NCBI GenBank assembly: GCA_963730325.1
Contig: CAVSRC010000019.1
Location: forward strand, 372,001 to 436,000
Origin: CAVSRC01 sp963730325
Lineage (GTDB): Bacteria; Pseudomonadota; Alphaproteobacteria; Rhizobiales; Kaistiaceae
Direction: 5' to 3'
DNA length: 64,000 bases
The notes beneath the pieces were generated by a model. The model made no database searches and was not told where the DNA came from. It saw only the letters and a program-made list of their open reading frames with translations. Positions 35,969 through 47,341 of the stretch are shown piece after piece. Each line of letters begins with the position of its first letter. The first letter of the stretch is position 1. A program made the position numbers and the translations under genes.

Positions 35969-37481
35969 CTATTGCGCCACGGCGGCGAGCTTGCCGGCGG
36001 CCGACAGGGCCGCCTGGTAGTTGCTGACCAGCTGGTCGACCGCCGCAGAGGTGACGTGCATCACCGGCGCCGGGTAGAAGCCGAAGAAGATCGTGAGCAG
36101 CACCAGCGGCGCCAGAATGGCGATCTCACGTCCGGACAGGTCGAGGATGCCCTTGAGGCTCTCCTTGTCGAGCACGCCGAAGATGATGCGGCGATAGAGC
36201 CAGAGCGCGTAGCCGGCCGACAGGATGACGCCGGTGGTGGCCAGGAAGACGACCCAGGTGTTGACCTGGAAGGTGCCGATCAAGCGTCAGGAACTCGCCG
36301 ATGAAACCGCTGGTTCCGGGCAGGCCGACATTGGCGAGCGTGAAGACCATGAAGACCGCGGCATAGACCGGCATGCGGTGCACCAGCCCGCCATAGGCGG
36401 CGATCTCGCGGGTGTGCATGCGGTCGTAGACGATGCCGACGCAGAGGAACAGCGCGCCGGAAACCAGGCCGTGGGAGAGCATCTGGAAGATGCCGCCCTG
36501 CACACCCTGGGCGTTCATGGCGAAGATGCCCATGGTGACGAAGCCCATATGCGCCACCGACGAATAGGCGATGAGCTTCTTCATGTCCTCCTGCATCAAG
36601 GCGACGAAGGAGGTGTAGATGATGGCGACAACCGAGAGCGTCCAGACGAAGGGCGCGAGATCGGCAGAGGCCAGCGGGAACATCGGCAGCGAGAAGCGCA
36701 GGAAGCCGTAGCCGCCCATCTTCAGCAGGATCGCGGCCAGGACCACCGAGCCGGCGGTCGGCGCCTCGACATGGGCGTCCGGCAGCCAGGTGTGCACCGG
36801 CCACATGGGCAGCTTGACCGCGAAGGAGGCGAAGAAGGCGATCCACAGCCAGAACTGCATGGAGGCCGGGAACGGATGGTTGAGCAGCGTCGGAATGTCG
36901 GTGGTGCCGGCCTGCCAGTACATCGCCATCAGCGCCAGCAGCATGAGCACGGAGCCGGCGAGCGTGTAGAGGAAGAACTTGAAGCTGGCATAGACGCGGC
37001 GCGGCCCGCCCCAGATGCCGATGATCAGGAACATCGGGATGAGGCCGCCTTCGAAGAAGACGTAGAAGAGCACGAGATCGAGCGCGCAGAACACGCCGAT
37101 CATCAGCGTCTCCAGCACCAGGAAGGCGATCATGTACTCCTTGAAGTACTTCTTGACCGTCAGCTTGCTGGCGACGATGCACAGCGGCATGAGGAAGGTG
37201 GTGAGGATGACGAACAGCATCGAGATGCCGTCGACGCCCATCTTGTAGCCGATCTTGCCCGACAGCCACGGCATCTCCTCGACCATCTGGAAGCCGGGAT
37301 TGCTGCCGTCGAAATCGGCCCAGATGAACAGCGACAGCACGAAGGTGACCGCCGTCGTCCACAACGCCACATGGTAGATGTTGCGCTGCGCGACCGCGTC
37401 GTCGCCGCGGATGACCAGCACCAGAATGGCGCCGACCAGCGGCAGGAAGGTAACCGTCGAGAGGATGGGCCAGTCGGTCAT
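35969..37481 (-). CDS. nuoM: NADH-quinone oxidoreductase subunit M, +1 frameshift
   Basis: Starts at 37481 (MTDWPILSTVTFLPLVGAIL) and ends at 35969. Antiporter-like features are intact (LPMWPVHTWLPDAHVEAPTAGSV, KLIAYSSVAHMGFV). Near 36282 the frame changes: GFIGEFLTL leads to DRHLPGQ in one frame, whereas IGTFQVNTWVVFLATTGVI continues one base over. Removing that base restores a full-length protein of 503 residues. Complex I fails without NuoM, so an extra base in the sequence is the likely explanation. Confidence 0.94.
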
Positions 37482-37488
37482 CGCATCC

Positions 37489-39516
<2,028 letters not shown>

Positions 39517-39523
39517 GCCGCGT

Positions 39524-39832
39524 TCAGCCCTTCATCATGTTGACGTCCTCAACCGCGATCGACCCGCGATTGCGGTAGAAGGCGACGAGGATGGCCAGCC
39601 CGATGGACGCCTCGGCCGCGGCGACGGTGAGCACCAGCAGCGCGTAGACCTGTCCGACGAGATCGCCGAGGAAGGCCGAGAAGGCGACCAGATTGATGTT
39701 GACCGCAAGCAGCAGCAGCTCGACCGACATCAGGATGACGATGACGTTCTTGCGGTTGATGAAGATGCCGAAGACGCCGATCGTGAACAGGATCGCGGCG
39801 ACGGTCAGATAGTGCGACAGACCGATGGTCAT
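39524..39832 (-). CDS. nuoK: NADH-quinone oxidoreductase subunit K
   Basis: 102 residues with three membrane helices, the normal size. The conserved buried glutamates are in MSVELLLLAVNINLV and in VAAAEASIGLAI. Part of the proton path between the quinone site and the antiporter-like subunits. Its start codon overlaps the nuoJ stop by one base, giving tight coupling. Confidence 0.97.
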   Translation of the reverse strand: MTIGLSHYLTVAAILFTIGVFGIFINRKNVIVILMSVELLLLAVNINLVAFSAFLGDLVGQVYALLVLTVAAAEASIGLAILVAFYRNRGSIAVEDVNMMKG

Positions 39833-40440
39833 CAGATCCCCCTCCCCGGCTCGACCTTGCGCACCTCGATCGCCGTCGCCGGCGTGCGCGCCACCTGGTC
39901 GGCGATCGACTGGCGTTTGACGTTGGGCTTGTGCCGCAAGGTCAGCACGATGGCGCCGACCATGGCGACGAGCAGCACCATGCCCGCCGCCTGGAAGAAG
40001 AAGATGTAGCGGGTGTAGAGCACGTGGCCGAGCGCGGCGGTGTTGCTCATGGTGTTGGAGATCGGCAGCGCGACGTGGGTGGCCGTGTGCGGGGCGAAGG
40101 CCCAGCCGCCGAGCACGACCAGCAGCTCGGCCAGCAGCACGATGCCGACAAGGGCGCCGATCGGCAGGTAGTTGAGGAAGCCCTGGCGCAGTTCGACGAA
40201 ATCGACGTCGAGCATCATCACCACGAACAGGAAGAGCACGGCGACGGCGCCGACATAGACGACGACCAGGATCATCGCCAGGAACTCGGCGCCGAGCAGA
40301 ACGAACAGCCCAGCCGAATTGAAGAAGGCGAGGATCAGGAACAGCACCGAGTGGACGGGGTTGCGCGCACCGACCACCATGATCGCCGAGGCGATGGTGA
40401 CCGCCGAGAAGAGATAGAAGAAGAGCGCCGGGAGGATCAC
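39832..40440 (-). CDS. nuoJ: NADH-quinone oxidoreductase subunit J
   Basis: 202 residues with five membrane helices; the conserved helix VVYVGAVAVLFLFVVMMLDVD is present. A soluble, basic C-terminal tail follows (RHKPNVKRQSIADQ). Belongs to the membrane arm. Its start is one base past the stop codon of the extra secreted-protein gene (40442-40909), so a foreign gene is wedged between nuoI and nuoJ without breaking the operon. Confidence 0.97.
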   Translation of the reverse strand: MILPALFFYLFSAVTIASAIMVVGARNPVHSVLFLILAFFNSAGLFVLLGAEFLAMILVVVYVGAVAVLFLFVVMMLDVDFVELRQGFLNYLPIGALVGIVLLAELLVVLGGWAFAPHTATHVALPISNTMSNTAALGHVLYTRYIFFFQAAGMVLLVAMVGAIVLTLRHKPNVKRQSIADQVARTPATAIEVRKVEPGRGI

Positions 40441-40441
40441 G

Positions 40442-40909
40442 TCATTCGCCCAAATATCGAGCCTGTTTCACGTAGGCGTCCGGCACGCAGCGCATGGCAG
40501 CGGACCTGACGCTTTCGGCCTCGGACTGCGTTCCATAGGCGCCGTCGACCACGACCTGGAAGCCCGGCGCGAAGCCGGCGAACTTGCTGGAGAAATCGTT
40601 GAACGGGTGCAGCTTGCAGCCTTCCATGTCCTGCACGATTGCGCGGACATCCTGATCGGCCGGAACCGTGGCCAGAACCACCCACCAGCCGCTGTCCTGC
40701 CGATCCGCGATCCTGGTGACCGCCGCAGCCTTGCCGGACCAGCGCGCCGGCTCGCAGAGCTCGCTCGGCGCGGCTGCGGACGGCGTCGCGCTATCCTGGC
40801 GCGCGCTGAATTCGGCGGCGGCCGACGGCACAAGGCCCGCGGCGAGAAGCGCCCCCGCTGCCAGGCCGGCGGTCTGCAAGATCCGCAATGACGGGCCACG
40901 AGCGATCAT
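40442..40909 (-). CDS. Secreted SPOR-like protein wedged between nuoI and nuoJ
   Basis: 155 residues from the ATG at 40909. Residues 1 to about 32 are a signal peptide (LQTAGLAAGALLAAGLVPSAAA). The mature part has three cysteines (52, 98, 141). Two similar halves (GWWVVLATVPADQDVRAI and GFQVVVDGAYGTQSEAESVR) look like SPOR-type beta-alpha repeats. Its ATG overlaps the nuoI stop (ATGA) and nuoJ begins one base after its stop, so it is fully built into the operon. It is not a known Nuo subunit. A periplasmic accessory or an unrelated passenger; function unknown. Confidence 0.72.
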   Translation of the reverse strand: MIARGPSLRILQTAGLAAGALLAAGLVPSAAAEFSARQDSATPSAAAPSELCEPARWSGKAAAVTRIADRQDSGWWVVLATVPADQDVRAIVQDMEGCKLHPFNDFSSKFAGFAPGFQVVVDGAYGTQSEAESVRSAAMRCVPDAYVKQARYLGE

Positions 40910-41394
40910 CGGTAGGGCGCGTCCAGCTTGAGGTTGTTGGCGAGCTCGCGTTCCCAGCGGTCGCCGTTGGCGAGCAGCTTGGCCTTGTCGAAGTAGAGCT
41001 CCTCGCGCGTCTCGGTGGCGAACTCGAAGTTCGGCCCCTCGACGATGGCGTCGACCGGGCAGGCCTCCTGACAGAAGCCGCAATAGATGCACTTCACCAT
41101 GTCGATGTCGTAGCGCGTCGTGCGGCGGGTGCCGTCGTTGCGGCGCGGGCCGGCCTCGATGGTGATCGCCTGGGCCGGGCAGATCGCCTCGCACAGCTTG
41201 CAGGCGATGCAGCGCTCCTCGCCGTTGGGATAGCGGCGCAGCGCATGTTCGCCGCGGAAGCGCGGGCTCACCGGCCCCTTCTCGTAAGGGTAGTTGAGCG
41301 TCGCCTTCTTGGCGAAGAAATAGCGGAACGACAGGATCATCGCCGACACAAAGTCGGTGAGGAAGAGCGCCCTGGCGGATTGGTCAAGTCGCAT
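40906..41394 (-). CDS. nuoI: NADH-quinone oxidoreductase subunit I
   Basis: 162 residues with two ferredoxin-type motifs, CIACKLCEAICP and CIYCGFCQEACP, each ligating a 4Fe-4S cluster (N6a and N6b) that carries electrons towards NuoB. An N-terminal amphipathic helix (ALFLTDFVSAMILSFRYFF) sits at the membrane. The stop codon overlaps the start of the SPOR-like gene rather than leading to nuoJ directly. Confidence 0.97.
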   Translation of the reverse strand: MRLDQSARALFLTDFVSAMILSFRYFFAKKATLNYPYEKGPVSPRFRGEHALRRYPNGEERCIACKLCEAICPAQAITIEAGPRRNDGTRRTTRYDIDMVKCIYCGFCQEACPVDAIVEGPNFEFATETREELYFDKAKLLANGDRWERELANNLKLDAPYR

Positions 41395-41403
41395 CGCTTC
41401 GCC

Positions 41404-42447
41404 TCAAGCCCAGCCCGTCAGTTGCAGGAACGCCGCCACCAGGACGACCATCAACAGCGACAGCGGCAGGAACACCTTCCAGCCGAGCCGCATCAGCTGG
41501 TCGTAGCGATAGCGCGGCACGAACGCCTTCACCATGGCGAACATGAAGAAAACGAAGGTCGCCTTGAGCACGAACCAGATGAGGCCCGGAATCCAGGTGA
41601 ACGGCGGGACGGCGATCGGCGGCAGCCAGCCGCCGAGGAAGAGGACGGTGGTCATGGCGCACATGACGCAGATGGCCACGTACTCGCCGAGGAAGAAGAG
41701 CAGGAACGGCGTCGAGGAATATTCGACGGCATAGCCGGCGACCAGCTCCGATTCCGCTTCCGGCAGGTCGAAGGGCGGCCGGCTGGTCTCGGCCAGCGCC
41801 GAGATGAAGAAGACGATGAACATCGGGAACAGCGGCAGCCAGTACCAATCGAGGAAGCTCGCGGGTAGACCCAGCTTGGTGCCAAGGCCGCCTTGCTGCG
41901 AGGTGACGATGTCGGAGAGGTTGAGCGAGCCTGCGGCGAGCAGCACCGTGATGATGACGAAGCCGATGGATACCTCGTAGGAGACCATCTGCGCGGCCGA
42001 GCGCAGCGCGCCGAGGAAGGGGTATTTCGAGTTCGACGCCCAGCCGGCCATGATGATGCCGTACACGCCGAGCGAGGAAATCGCGAAAATGTAGAGGATG
42101 CCGACGTTGATGTTGGCGATGACCACGCCGGCGTCGAAGGGGATCACGGCCCAGGCCGACATCGCCAGCACCGAGGTCACCAGCGGCGCCAGCAGGTAAA
42201 CACCCTTGTTGGCGCTGGAGGGGACCACCGGCTCCTTGAAGACGAACTTGAAGAGGTCGGCGAAGCTCTGGAACAGGCCCCAGGGACCGACCACGTTGGG
42301 GCCGCGGCGCATCTGCACCGCCGCCCAGATCTTGCGGTCGGCATAGAGGATATAGGCGACGAAGATGAGCAGGCTCACCAGCAGCAGCAGGCTCTCGGCA
42401 ACCAGGATGATGCCGGGCACGACGTAGGTTGAGATGAAGCCGCTCAT
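41404..42447 (-). CDS. nuoH: NADH-quinone oxidoreductase subunit H
   Basis: 347 residues from the ATG at 42447, eight bases after the nuoG stop. Eight membrane helices form part of the quinone chamber: RKIWAAVQMRRGPNVVGPWGLFQSFADLFKF, and the conserved ALAETSRPPFDLPEAESELVAGY loop. It couples quinone reduction to the proton pumps. Typical length and sequence. Confidence 0.97.
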   Translation of the reverse strand: MSGFISTYVVPGIILVAESLLLLVSLLIFVAYILYADRKIWAAVQMRRGPNVVGPWGLFQSFADLFKFVFKEPVVPSSANKGVYLLAPLVTSVLAMSAWAVIPFDAGVVIANINVGILYIFAISSLGVYGIIMAGWASNSKYPFLGALRSAAQMVSYEVSIGFVIITVLLAAGSLNLSDIVTSQQGGLGTKLGLPASFLDWYWLPLFPMFIVFFISALAETSRPPFDLPEAESELVAGYAVEYSSTPFLLFFLGEYVAICVMCAMTTVLFLGGWLPPIAVPPFTWIPGLIWFVLKATFVFFMFAMVKAFVPRYRYDQLMRLGWKVFLPLSLLMVVLVAAFLQLTGWA

Positions 42448-42455
42448 CGTCCTGG

Positions 42456-44552
42456 TTACTCCGCCGCCGTTGCCAGTCTGCCGGCGGCGAGCGCCGAACA
42501 CTCGGCCATCACGGCGGAGGCGCGCGCGATGGGATTGGTCAGGTAGAAATCGCCGATGGCGTTCACAAACGGCTCGCCGCCCGCCTTGCCGGCCCCCGCG
42601 GCCAGCGCCTTGACGTCGTCGAGCGAACCGGGCGCGATCTGGTCGATGCGCATGAAATGCGGATGGGCCGCGTAGAGCCTGGCGCGCAGCTCTGCCAGCG
42701 TGTCGAAGGGCAGCCGGTGGTCCAGACGATCGGAAAGCGCCCGCAGGATCGCCCAGTCCTCGCGTGCGTCGCCGGGCGGGAAAGCCGCCCGCTCGGTCAT
42801 CTGAACGCGGCCCTCGGTATTGACGTAGGTGGCCGATTTCTCGGTATAGGCGGCGCCGGGCAGGATGACGTCGGCACGGTGGGCGCCGGCGTCGCCGTGG
42901 GTGCCGATATAGACGACGAACGCGGAACCCAGCGCCTGCATGTCGATGGTGTCGTTGCCGAGCAGGAAGACGAGGTCGATCTCGCCGGCCGCGGCAGAGG
43001 CGACCATGCCGATGGTGTCGAGGCCGCCATCGCGCGGCACGAAGCCGAGATCGAGCGCGCCGACGCGCGCCGCCGCCGTGTGCAGCACGGCCAGCCCGTT
43101 CCAGCCGTCGTCGCGCTCACCCGCGGTGGCGATCCTGGCGGCCAGCGCCAGCACTTCCGGGCCGTCGGGACGCGCCAGCGCGCCCTGCCCGATCAGGATC
43201 AGCGGCCGCTTGGCCTCGGCCAGAACCTTGCCGAAGCCGGAGGTGCCATCGACAAGCTCGGCGAGGCTCTGCGGGCCGGCGCCGAGATAGTCATAGGGAT
43301 AAGTGAGGTCCACCGCCTCGCCGACCAGACCGATCGGCACGGCGTCGCTCAGGCGCCAGCGCTTGCGGATGCGGGCGTTGAGCACCGCCGCCTCGTGGCG
43401 CGGGTTGGACCCGACGATGAGGATGGCGTCCGCATGCTCGATACCGGCAATGGTGGTGTTGAACATGTAGCTGGCGCGGCCCGCCGCCGGATCGAGCTTG
43501 TCGCCCGGCTCGCGGCAATCGAGGTTCTTGACCCCGAGCGCGGACATCAGCTCGCGCAGTGCGTAGATGTCCTCGACCGCAGCGAGGTCGCCGGTGAGCG
43601 CGCCCATGCGCTCCGGCTTCGTCGCCTTCACCTTGTCGGCGATGGCGGCAAAGGCCGCGCCCCATGTCGCCGGCTCCAGGCGCCCGTTGCGGCGCACATA
43701 GGGCCTGTCGAGGCGCTGGGTCCTGAGCCCGTCCCAGATGAAGCGGGTCTTGTCGGAAATCCACTCCTCGTTCACCGCCTCGTTGAGGCGGGGCAGGATG
43801 CGCATGACCTCGCGGCCGCGCGTATCGACGCGGATGGCGGAGCCGACCGCATCCATGACGTCGATGGACTGGGTCTTCACCAGCTCCCACGGCCGGGCGT
43901 GGAACTCGTAGGGCTTGGAGGTCAGCGCGCCGACCGGGCAAAGGTCGATGACGTTGCCCTGCAGCTCGGAGTGCATGGCCTGCTCGAGGTAGCTGGTGAC
44001 CTCCATGTCCTCGCCGCGGCCGGTGGCGCCGAGATCCTCGACGCCGGCAACCTCGGCCGAAAAGCGGATGCAGCGCGTGCAGTGGATGCAGCGGGTCATG
44101 ATCGTCTTGACCAGCGGCCCGATATATTTGTCCTCGACGGCGCGCTTGTTCTCCTGGAAGCGGCTGCCGTCGACGCCGTAGGCCATGGCCTGGTCCTGCA
44201 GGTCGCATTCGCCGCCCTGGTCGCAGATGGGGCAATCGAGCGGGTGATTGATGAGCAGGAACTCCATCACCCCTTCGCGTGCCTTCTTCACCATCTTCGA
44301 CTTGGTGAACATCTCCGGCGGCTGGCCTTCGGGACCGGGGCGCAGGTCGCGCACCGCCATGGCGCAGCTCGCCTGCGGCTTGGGCGGACCGCCCTTCACC
44401 TCGATCAGGCACATGCGGCAATTGCCGGCGATCGACAGCCGCTCGTGAAAGCAGAAGCGCGGAATCTCGGCGCCCGCCGCCTCGCACGCCTGAAGCAGCG
44501 TGAACTCGGCGGGAACGTCGACTTCTTTGCCGTCTACCTTGACGATTGGCAT
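42456..44552 (-). CDS. nuoG: NADH-quinone oxidoreductase subunit G
   Basis: 698 residues. The N-terminal domain binds a 2Fe-2S cluster (CFHERLSIAGNCRMCLIEVKGGPKP in outline). A His-ligated 4Fe-4S (HPLDCPICDQGGECDLQD) and a second 4Fe-4S (MTRCIHCTRCIRF) follow. The C-terminal molybdopterin-oxidoreductase-like half has no cofactor. It passes electrons from NuoE/F to NuoI. Its start is six bases after the stop of the DUF3291 gene, not of nuoF. Confidence 0.97.
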   Translation of the reverse strand: MPIVKVDGKEVDVPAEFTLLQACEAAGAEIPRFCFHERLSIAGNCRMCLIEVKGGPPKPQASCAMAVRDLRPGPEGQPPEMFTKSKMVKKAREGVMEFLLINHPLDCPICDQGGECDLQDQAMAYGVDGSRFQENKRAVEDKYIGPLVKTIMTRCIHCTRCIRFSAEVAGVEDLGATGRGEDMEVTSYLEQAMHSELQGNVIDLCPVGALTSKPYEFHARPWELVKTQSIDVMDAVGSAIRVDTRGREVMRILPRLNEAVNEEWISDKTRFIWDGLRTQRLDRPYVRRNGRLEPATWGAAFAAIADKVKATKPERMGALTGDLAAVEDIYALRELMSALGVKNLDCREPGDKLDPAAGRASYMFNTTIAGIEHADAILIVGSNPRHEAAVLNARIRKRWRLSDAVPIGLVGEAVDLTYPYDYLGAGPQSLAELVDGTSGFGKVLAEAKRPLILIGQGALARPDGPEVLALAARIATAGERDDGWNGLAVLHTAAARVGALDLGFVPRDGGLDTIGMVASAAAGEIDLVFLLGNDTIDMQALGSAFVVYIGTHGDAGAHRADVILPGAAYTEKSATYVNTEGRVQMTERAAFPPGDAREDWAILRALSDRLDHRLPFDTLAELRARLYAAHPHFMRIDQIAPGSLDDVKALAAGAGKAGGEPFVNAIGDFYLTNPIARASAVMAECSALAAGRLATAAE

Positions 44553-44558
44553 GGGCCC

Positions 44559-45101
44559 TTACTCCGCCGCCTCGGTCATTGTCGGCTCCCCGACATGCGG
44601 ACGCGCCGCCGGTGCCGCGCTCTCTTCGATCTTCTTGCCACGCTGGCTCTTCCACAAGGCCGCGTTCGGCAGGCGCTCCCAGCCGAAGGCATGGTCGCTG
44701 GGCCCGTGCGCGATCAGGTGATCGCGGCGGCGGACGCCCTCTGCCATGTCCGGGCGCTCGCCGGCCTCTACCCACCACATGACCAGCGGCGTCTCCATCG
44801 GCACGAACCAGGTCTCGCGCCGGCGATAGAAGCGCCCGTGCAGCGTCTGCCATACGAAGCGCTCGAGCGCCTCTTCGTTCTGCCACAGGGTCAGGTTGGG
44901 CAGGATGGTCGGGTCGTCATAGACCCGCATGTTCATGGCGTGGCCGGTGTAATCCTGAAGGCGCCAGACGAAGCCCTCGATCTTCTCGGCGAGCTTGTTG
45001 ACGCGGTCGACGTTCTCGACGAACTCCGCCATGCGCGGATCGTCGAGTGGAAAGGCGATCCGCGCGACGTTGAACTCGGCAAGATGGCGGGTTGCGCTCA
45101 T
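44559..45101 (-). CDS. DUF3291 domain protein wedged between nuoF and nuoG
   Basis: 180 residues. The first 130 (RHLAEFNVARIAFPLDDPRM ... GFVWRLQDYTG ... NLTLWQNEEALERFVWQTLHGRFYRRRETWF) match DUF3291, a dimeric alpha-beta-barrel-like fold related to monooxygenase-type proteins. It begins five bases after the nuoF stop. Its last residues MTEAAE are the same as those of NuoF, and the DNA for them is a 20-bp direct repeat. The gene therefore looks like an insertion between two copies of the nuoF 3' end. It is not a known complex I subunit. Confidence 0.78.
   Translation of the reverse strand: MSATRHLAEFNVARIAFPLDDPRMAEFVENVDRVNKLAEKIEGFVWRLQDYTGHAMNMRVYDDPTILPNLTLWQNEEALERFVWQTLHGRFYRRRETWFVPMETPLVMWWVEAGERPDMAEGVRRRDHLIAHGPSDHAFGWERLPNAALWKSQRGKKIEESAAPAARPHVGEPTMTEAAE
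44560..44579. repeat. 20-bp direct repeat, left copy (flanks the DUF3291 gene)
   Basis: TACTCCGCCGCCTCGGTCAT, identical to 45108-45127. It encodes MTEAAE and part of the stop codon at the end of the DUF3291 gene; the right copy does the same for nuoF. The two copies bracket the DUF3291 gene exactly. Confidence 0.9.
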
Positions 45102-45106
45102 CGCCC

Positions 45107-46414
45107 CTACTCCGCCGCCTCGGTCATCGGCGCACCGAAATCCGGGTGCGTCATGTGATAGGTGTCGATGCGCCGCTCGATCTCGGCGCGGAAATGACGG
45201 ATGAGGCCCTGCACCGGCCAGGCCGCCGCGTCGCCGAGCGCGCAGATGGTGTGGCCCTCGACCTGGTAGGTGACCTCGAGCAGCATGTCGATCTCGTGCT
45301 TCTCGGCGCGGCCTGCGGCCATGCGCTCAAGCACGCGCCACATCCAGCCGGTGCCCTCGCGGCAGGGCGTGCACTGGCCGCAGCTCTCGTGCTTGTAGAA
45401 GTATGACAGACGCGCGATCGCCCGCACGATGTCGGTCGACTTGTCCATGACGATGACCGCCGCCGTGCCCAGGCCGGACTTCGCCTCCTTGAGCGCGTCG
45501 AAATCCATGACGAGGTCGTTGCACATATAGGCCGGCAGACACGGCACCGACGCGCCGCCGGGGATGACCGCCAGCAGGTTGTCCCAGCCACCGCGCACGC
45601 CGCCGGCATGGCGGTCAATCAGCTCGCGCAGCGTGATGCCCATCTCCTCTTCCACCGTGCACGGCTTCTCGACGTGACCGGAGATGCAGAAGAGCTTGGT
45701 GCCGGTGTTGTTGGGCCGGCCGATGCCGGCGAACCACGAGGCGCCGCGGCGCATGATGGTCGGCGCGACGGCAACCGACTCGACATTGGCGACCGTCGAC
45801 GGGCAGCCATAGACGCCGACGGCGGCCGGGAACGGCGGCTTCAGCCGCGGCATGCCCTTCTTGCCTTCCAGGCTTTCGAGCAGGCCGGTCTCCTCGCCGC
45901 AGATATAGGCGCCGGCGCCGTGGTGGACGATGATGTCGAAATCCCAGCCGTTCTTGTTGTTCTTGCCGATGAGGCCGGCCTCGTAGGCCTCGTCGACGGC
46001 AGCCTGGAAATGCTCGCGCTCGCGGATGAACTCGCCGCGGATATAGACGAAGGCGGTGTGGGCGCCCATGGCGAAGCCGGCGACCAGGCAGCCCTCGACA
46101 AGGATGTGCGGATCGTGGCGCAGGATTTCGCGATCCTTGCAGGTGCCGGGTTCGGACTCGTCGGCATTGACGACCAGATAATGCGGCCGGTCGCCGATCT
46201 GCTTGGGCATGAACGACCATTTGAGGCCGGTCGGGAAGCCGGCGCCGCCGCGTCCGCGCAAGCCCGACGCCTTGATCTCGTTGATGATGGCGTCGCGGCC
46301 CTTGTCCAGGATCGCCTTGGTGCCGTCCCAGGCACCGCGCGCCATGGCGCCTTTCAGGCTACGGTCGTGGCGGCCGTAGAGGTTGGTGAAGATGCGGTCC
46401 TTGTCGGCGAGCAT
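45107..46414 (-). CDS. nuoF: NADH-quinone oxidoreductase subunit F
   Basis: 435 residues. It binds NADH and FMN (GRGGAGFPTGLKWSFM, Gly-rich loop) and a 4Fe-4S cluster through ESCGQCTPCREG and a later Cys (HTICALGDAAAWP). It is the electron entry point of complex I, with NuoE and NuoG. The last six residues MTEAAE are repeated at the end of the next gene. It follows nuoE by six bases. Confidence 0.97.
   Translation of the reverse strand: MLADKDRIFTNLYGRHDRSLKGAMARGAWDGTKAILDKGRDAIINEIKASGLRGRGGAGFPTGLKWSFMPKQIGDRPHYLVVNADESEPGTCKDREILRHDPHILVEGCLVAGFAMGAHTAFVYIRGEFIREREHFQAAVDEAYEAGLIGKNNKNGWDFDIIVHHGAGAYICGEETGLLESLEGKKGMPRLKPPFPAAVGVYGCPSTVANVESVAVAPTIMRRGASWFAGIGRPNNTGTKLFCISGHVEKPCTVEEEMGITLRELIDRHAGGVRGGWDNLLAVIPGGASVPCLPAYMCNDLVMDFDALKEAKSGLGTAAVIVMDKSTDIVRAIARLSYFYKHESCGQCTPCREGTGWMWRVLERMAAGRAEKHEIDMLLEVTYQVEGHTICALGDAAAWPVQGLIRHFRAEIERRIDTYHMTHPDFGAPMTEAAE
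45108..45127. repeat. 20-bp direct repeat, right copy (end of nuoF)
   Basis: Same 20 bases as 44560-44579, in the same orientation. It lies at the 3' end of nuoF, so recombination between the copies would remove the DUF3291 gene cleanly. Confidence 0.9.
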
Positions 46415-46420
46415 CGGTCT

Positions 46421-47341
46421 TCAGTTCTTTCCTTCGCCGGCATCGGAACGGCGGGAGAAATCGGTTTCGCCGCCCGTCGCCAGAATCCTGGCCTGGCCGA
46501 TCCAGTCCTCACGCATGATGCGGCCCTTGAATTTCAGGTCGTTGTCCACCCAGGCGATCTCGGCCTCGCTCCAGGCGGCGATCTGGTCGTAATGGAAGAT
46601 GCCGCGCGCGTTGAGCAATCCCTCGATCTTGGGGCCAACCCCGGAGATGCGCTTGAGGTCGTCCGCCTTGCCGTCACGCGGGCCTTCCAGCCCCTCCGGC
46701 TGGACGGCCTCGACAACAGCGGAATCGCTTGCCGCCGGTGCGGTCGGATCGTCAAGCAGCGTCATCGGCCCACCGACCGGCGCCGCGAACTGCCGGTCTA
46801 TCTGGGGGCCGGGCTTGAGCGGCCGGCCCGCCGCGATGTCGTCGATGATCTTCTCGAAGCTCTCGGCGGTCAGGTCCTCATAGGTGTCCGCCGCAATCTG
46901 TACCAGCGGCGCGTTCACGCAGGCGCCGAGGCACTCGACCTCCTCCCACGAGAAATCGCCGTCGTCGGACAGATGGTGCTGTTCCCCGATGCGGCGGGTG
47001 CAGACCTCCTTGATGTCGCCAGCGCCACGCAGCCAGCAGGGCGTCGTGCCGCACACCTGGATGTGCGCCTTGGCACCGACCGGCTCGAGATTGAACATGG
47101 TGTAGAAGGTGGCGACCTCGAGAACGCGAATCCGGGACATGCCGAGCAGCTCGGCGATCGCGCGGATCGCCGGCTCGCTGACCCAGCCTTCCTGCTCCTG
47201 CGCCCGCCACAACAGCGAGATGACCGCCGAGGCCTGGCGGCCCTCGGGGTATTTCGCCATCTCCTTCTTCGCCCAGGCCAGGTTCTGCGGCGTGAAGGCG
47301 AAGCTCTCGGGCTGCTTCTCGGCGAGACGACGGACGGCCAT
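46421..47341 (-). CDS. nuoE: NADH-quinone oxidoreductase subunit E, with HhH-type C-terminal extension
   Basis: 306 residues, longer than the core of about 165. The thioredoxin-like core binds a 2Fe-2S cluster (CGTTPCWLRGA then ECLGACVNAP). After about residue 200 there is a linker and a helix-hairpin-helix-like domain (DLKRISGVGPKIEGLLNARGI, then AWSEAEIAWVDNDLKFKGRI), an extension seen in many Hyphomicrobiales NuoE proteins. Works with NuoF in NADH oxidation. The start overlaps the nuoD stop by one base. Confidence 0.96.
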   Translation of the reverse strand: MAVRRLAEKQPESFAFTPQNLAWAKKEMAKYPEGRQASAVISLLWRAQEQEGWVSEPAIRAIAELLGMSRIRVLEVATFYTMFNLEPVGAKAHIQVCGTTPCWLRGAGDIKEVCTRRIGEQHHLSDDGDFSWEEVECLGACVNAPLVQIAADTYEDLTAESFEKIIDDIAAGRPLKPGPQIDRQFAAPVGGPMTLLDDPTAPAASDSAVVEAVQPEGLEGPRDGKADDLKRISGVGPKIEGLLNARGIFHYDQIAAWSEAEIAWVDNDLKFKGRIMREDWIGQARILATGGETDFSRRSDAGEGKN

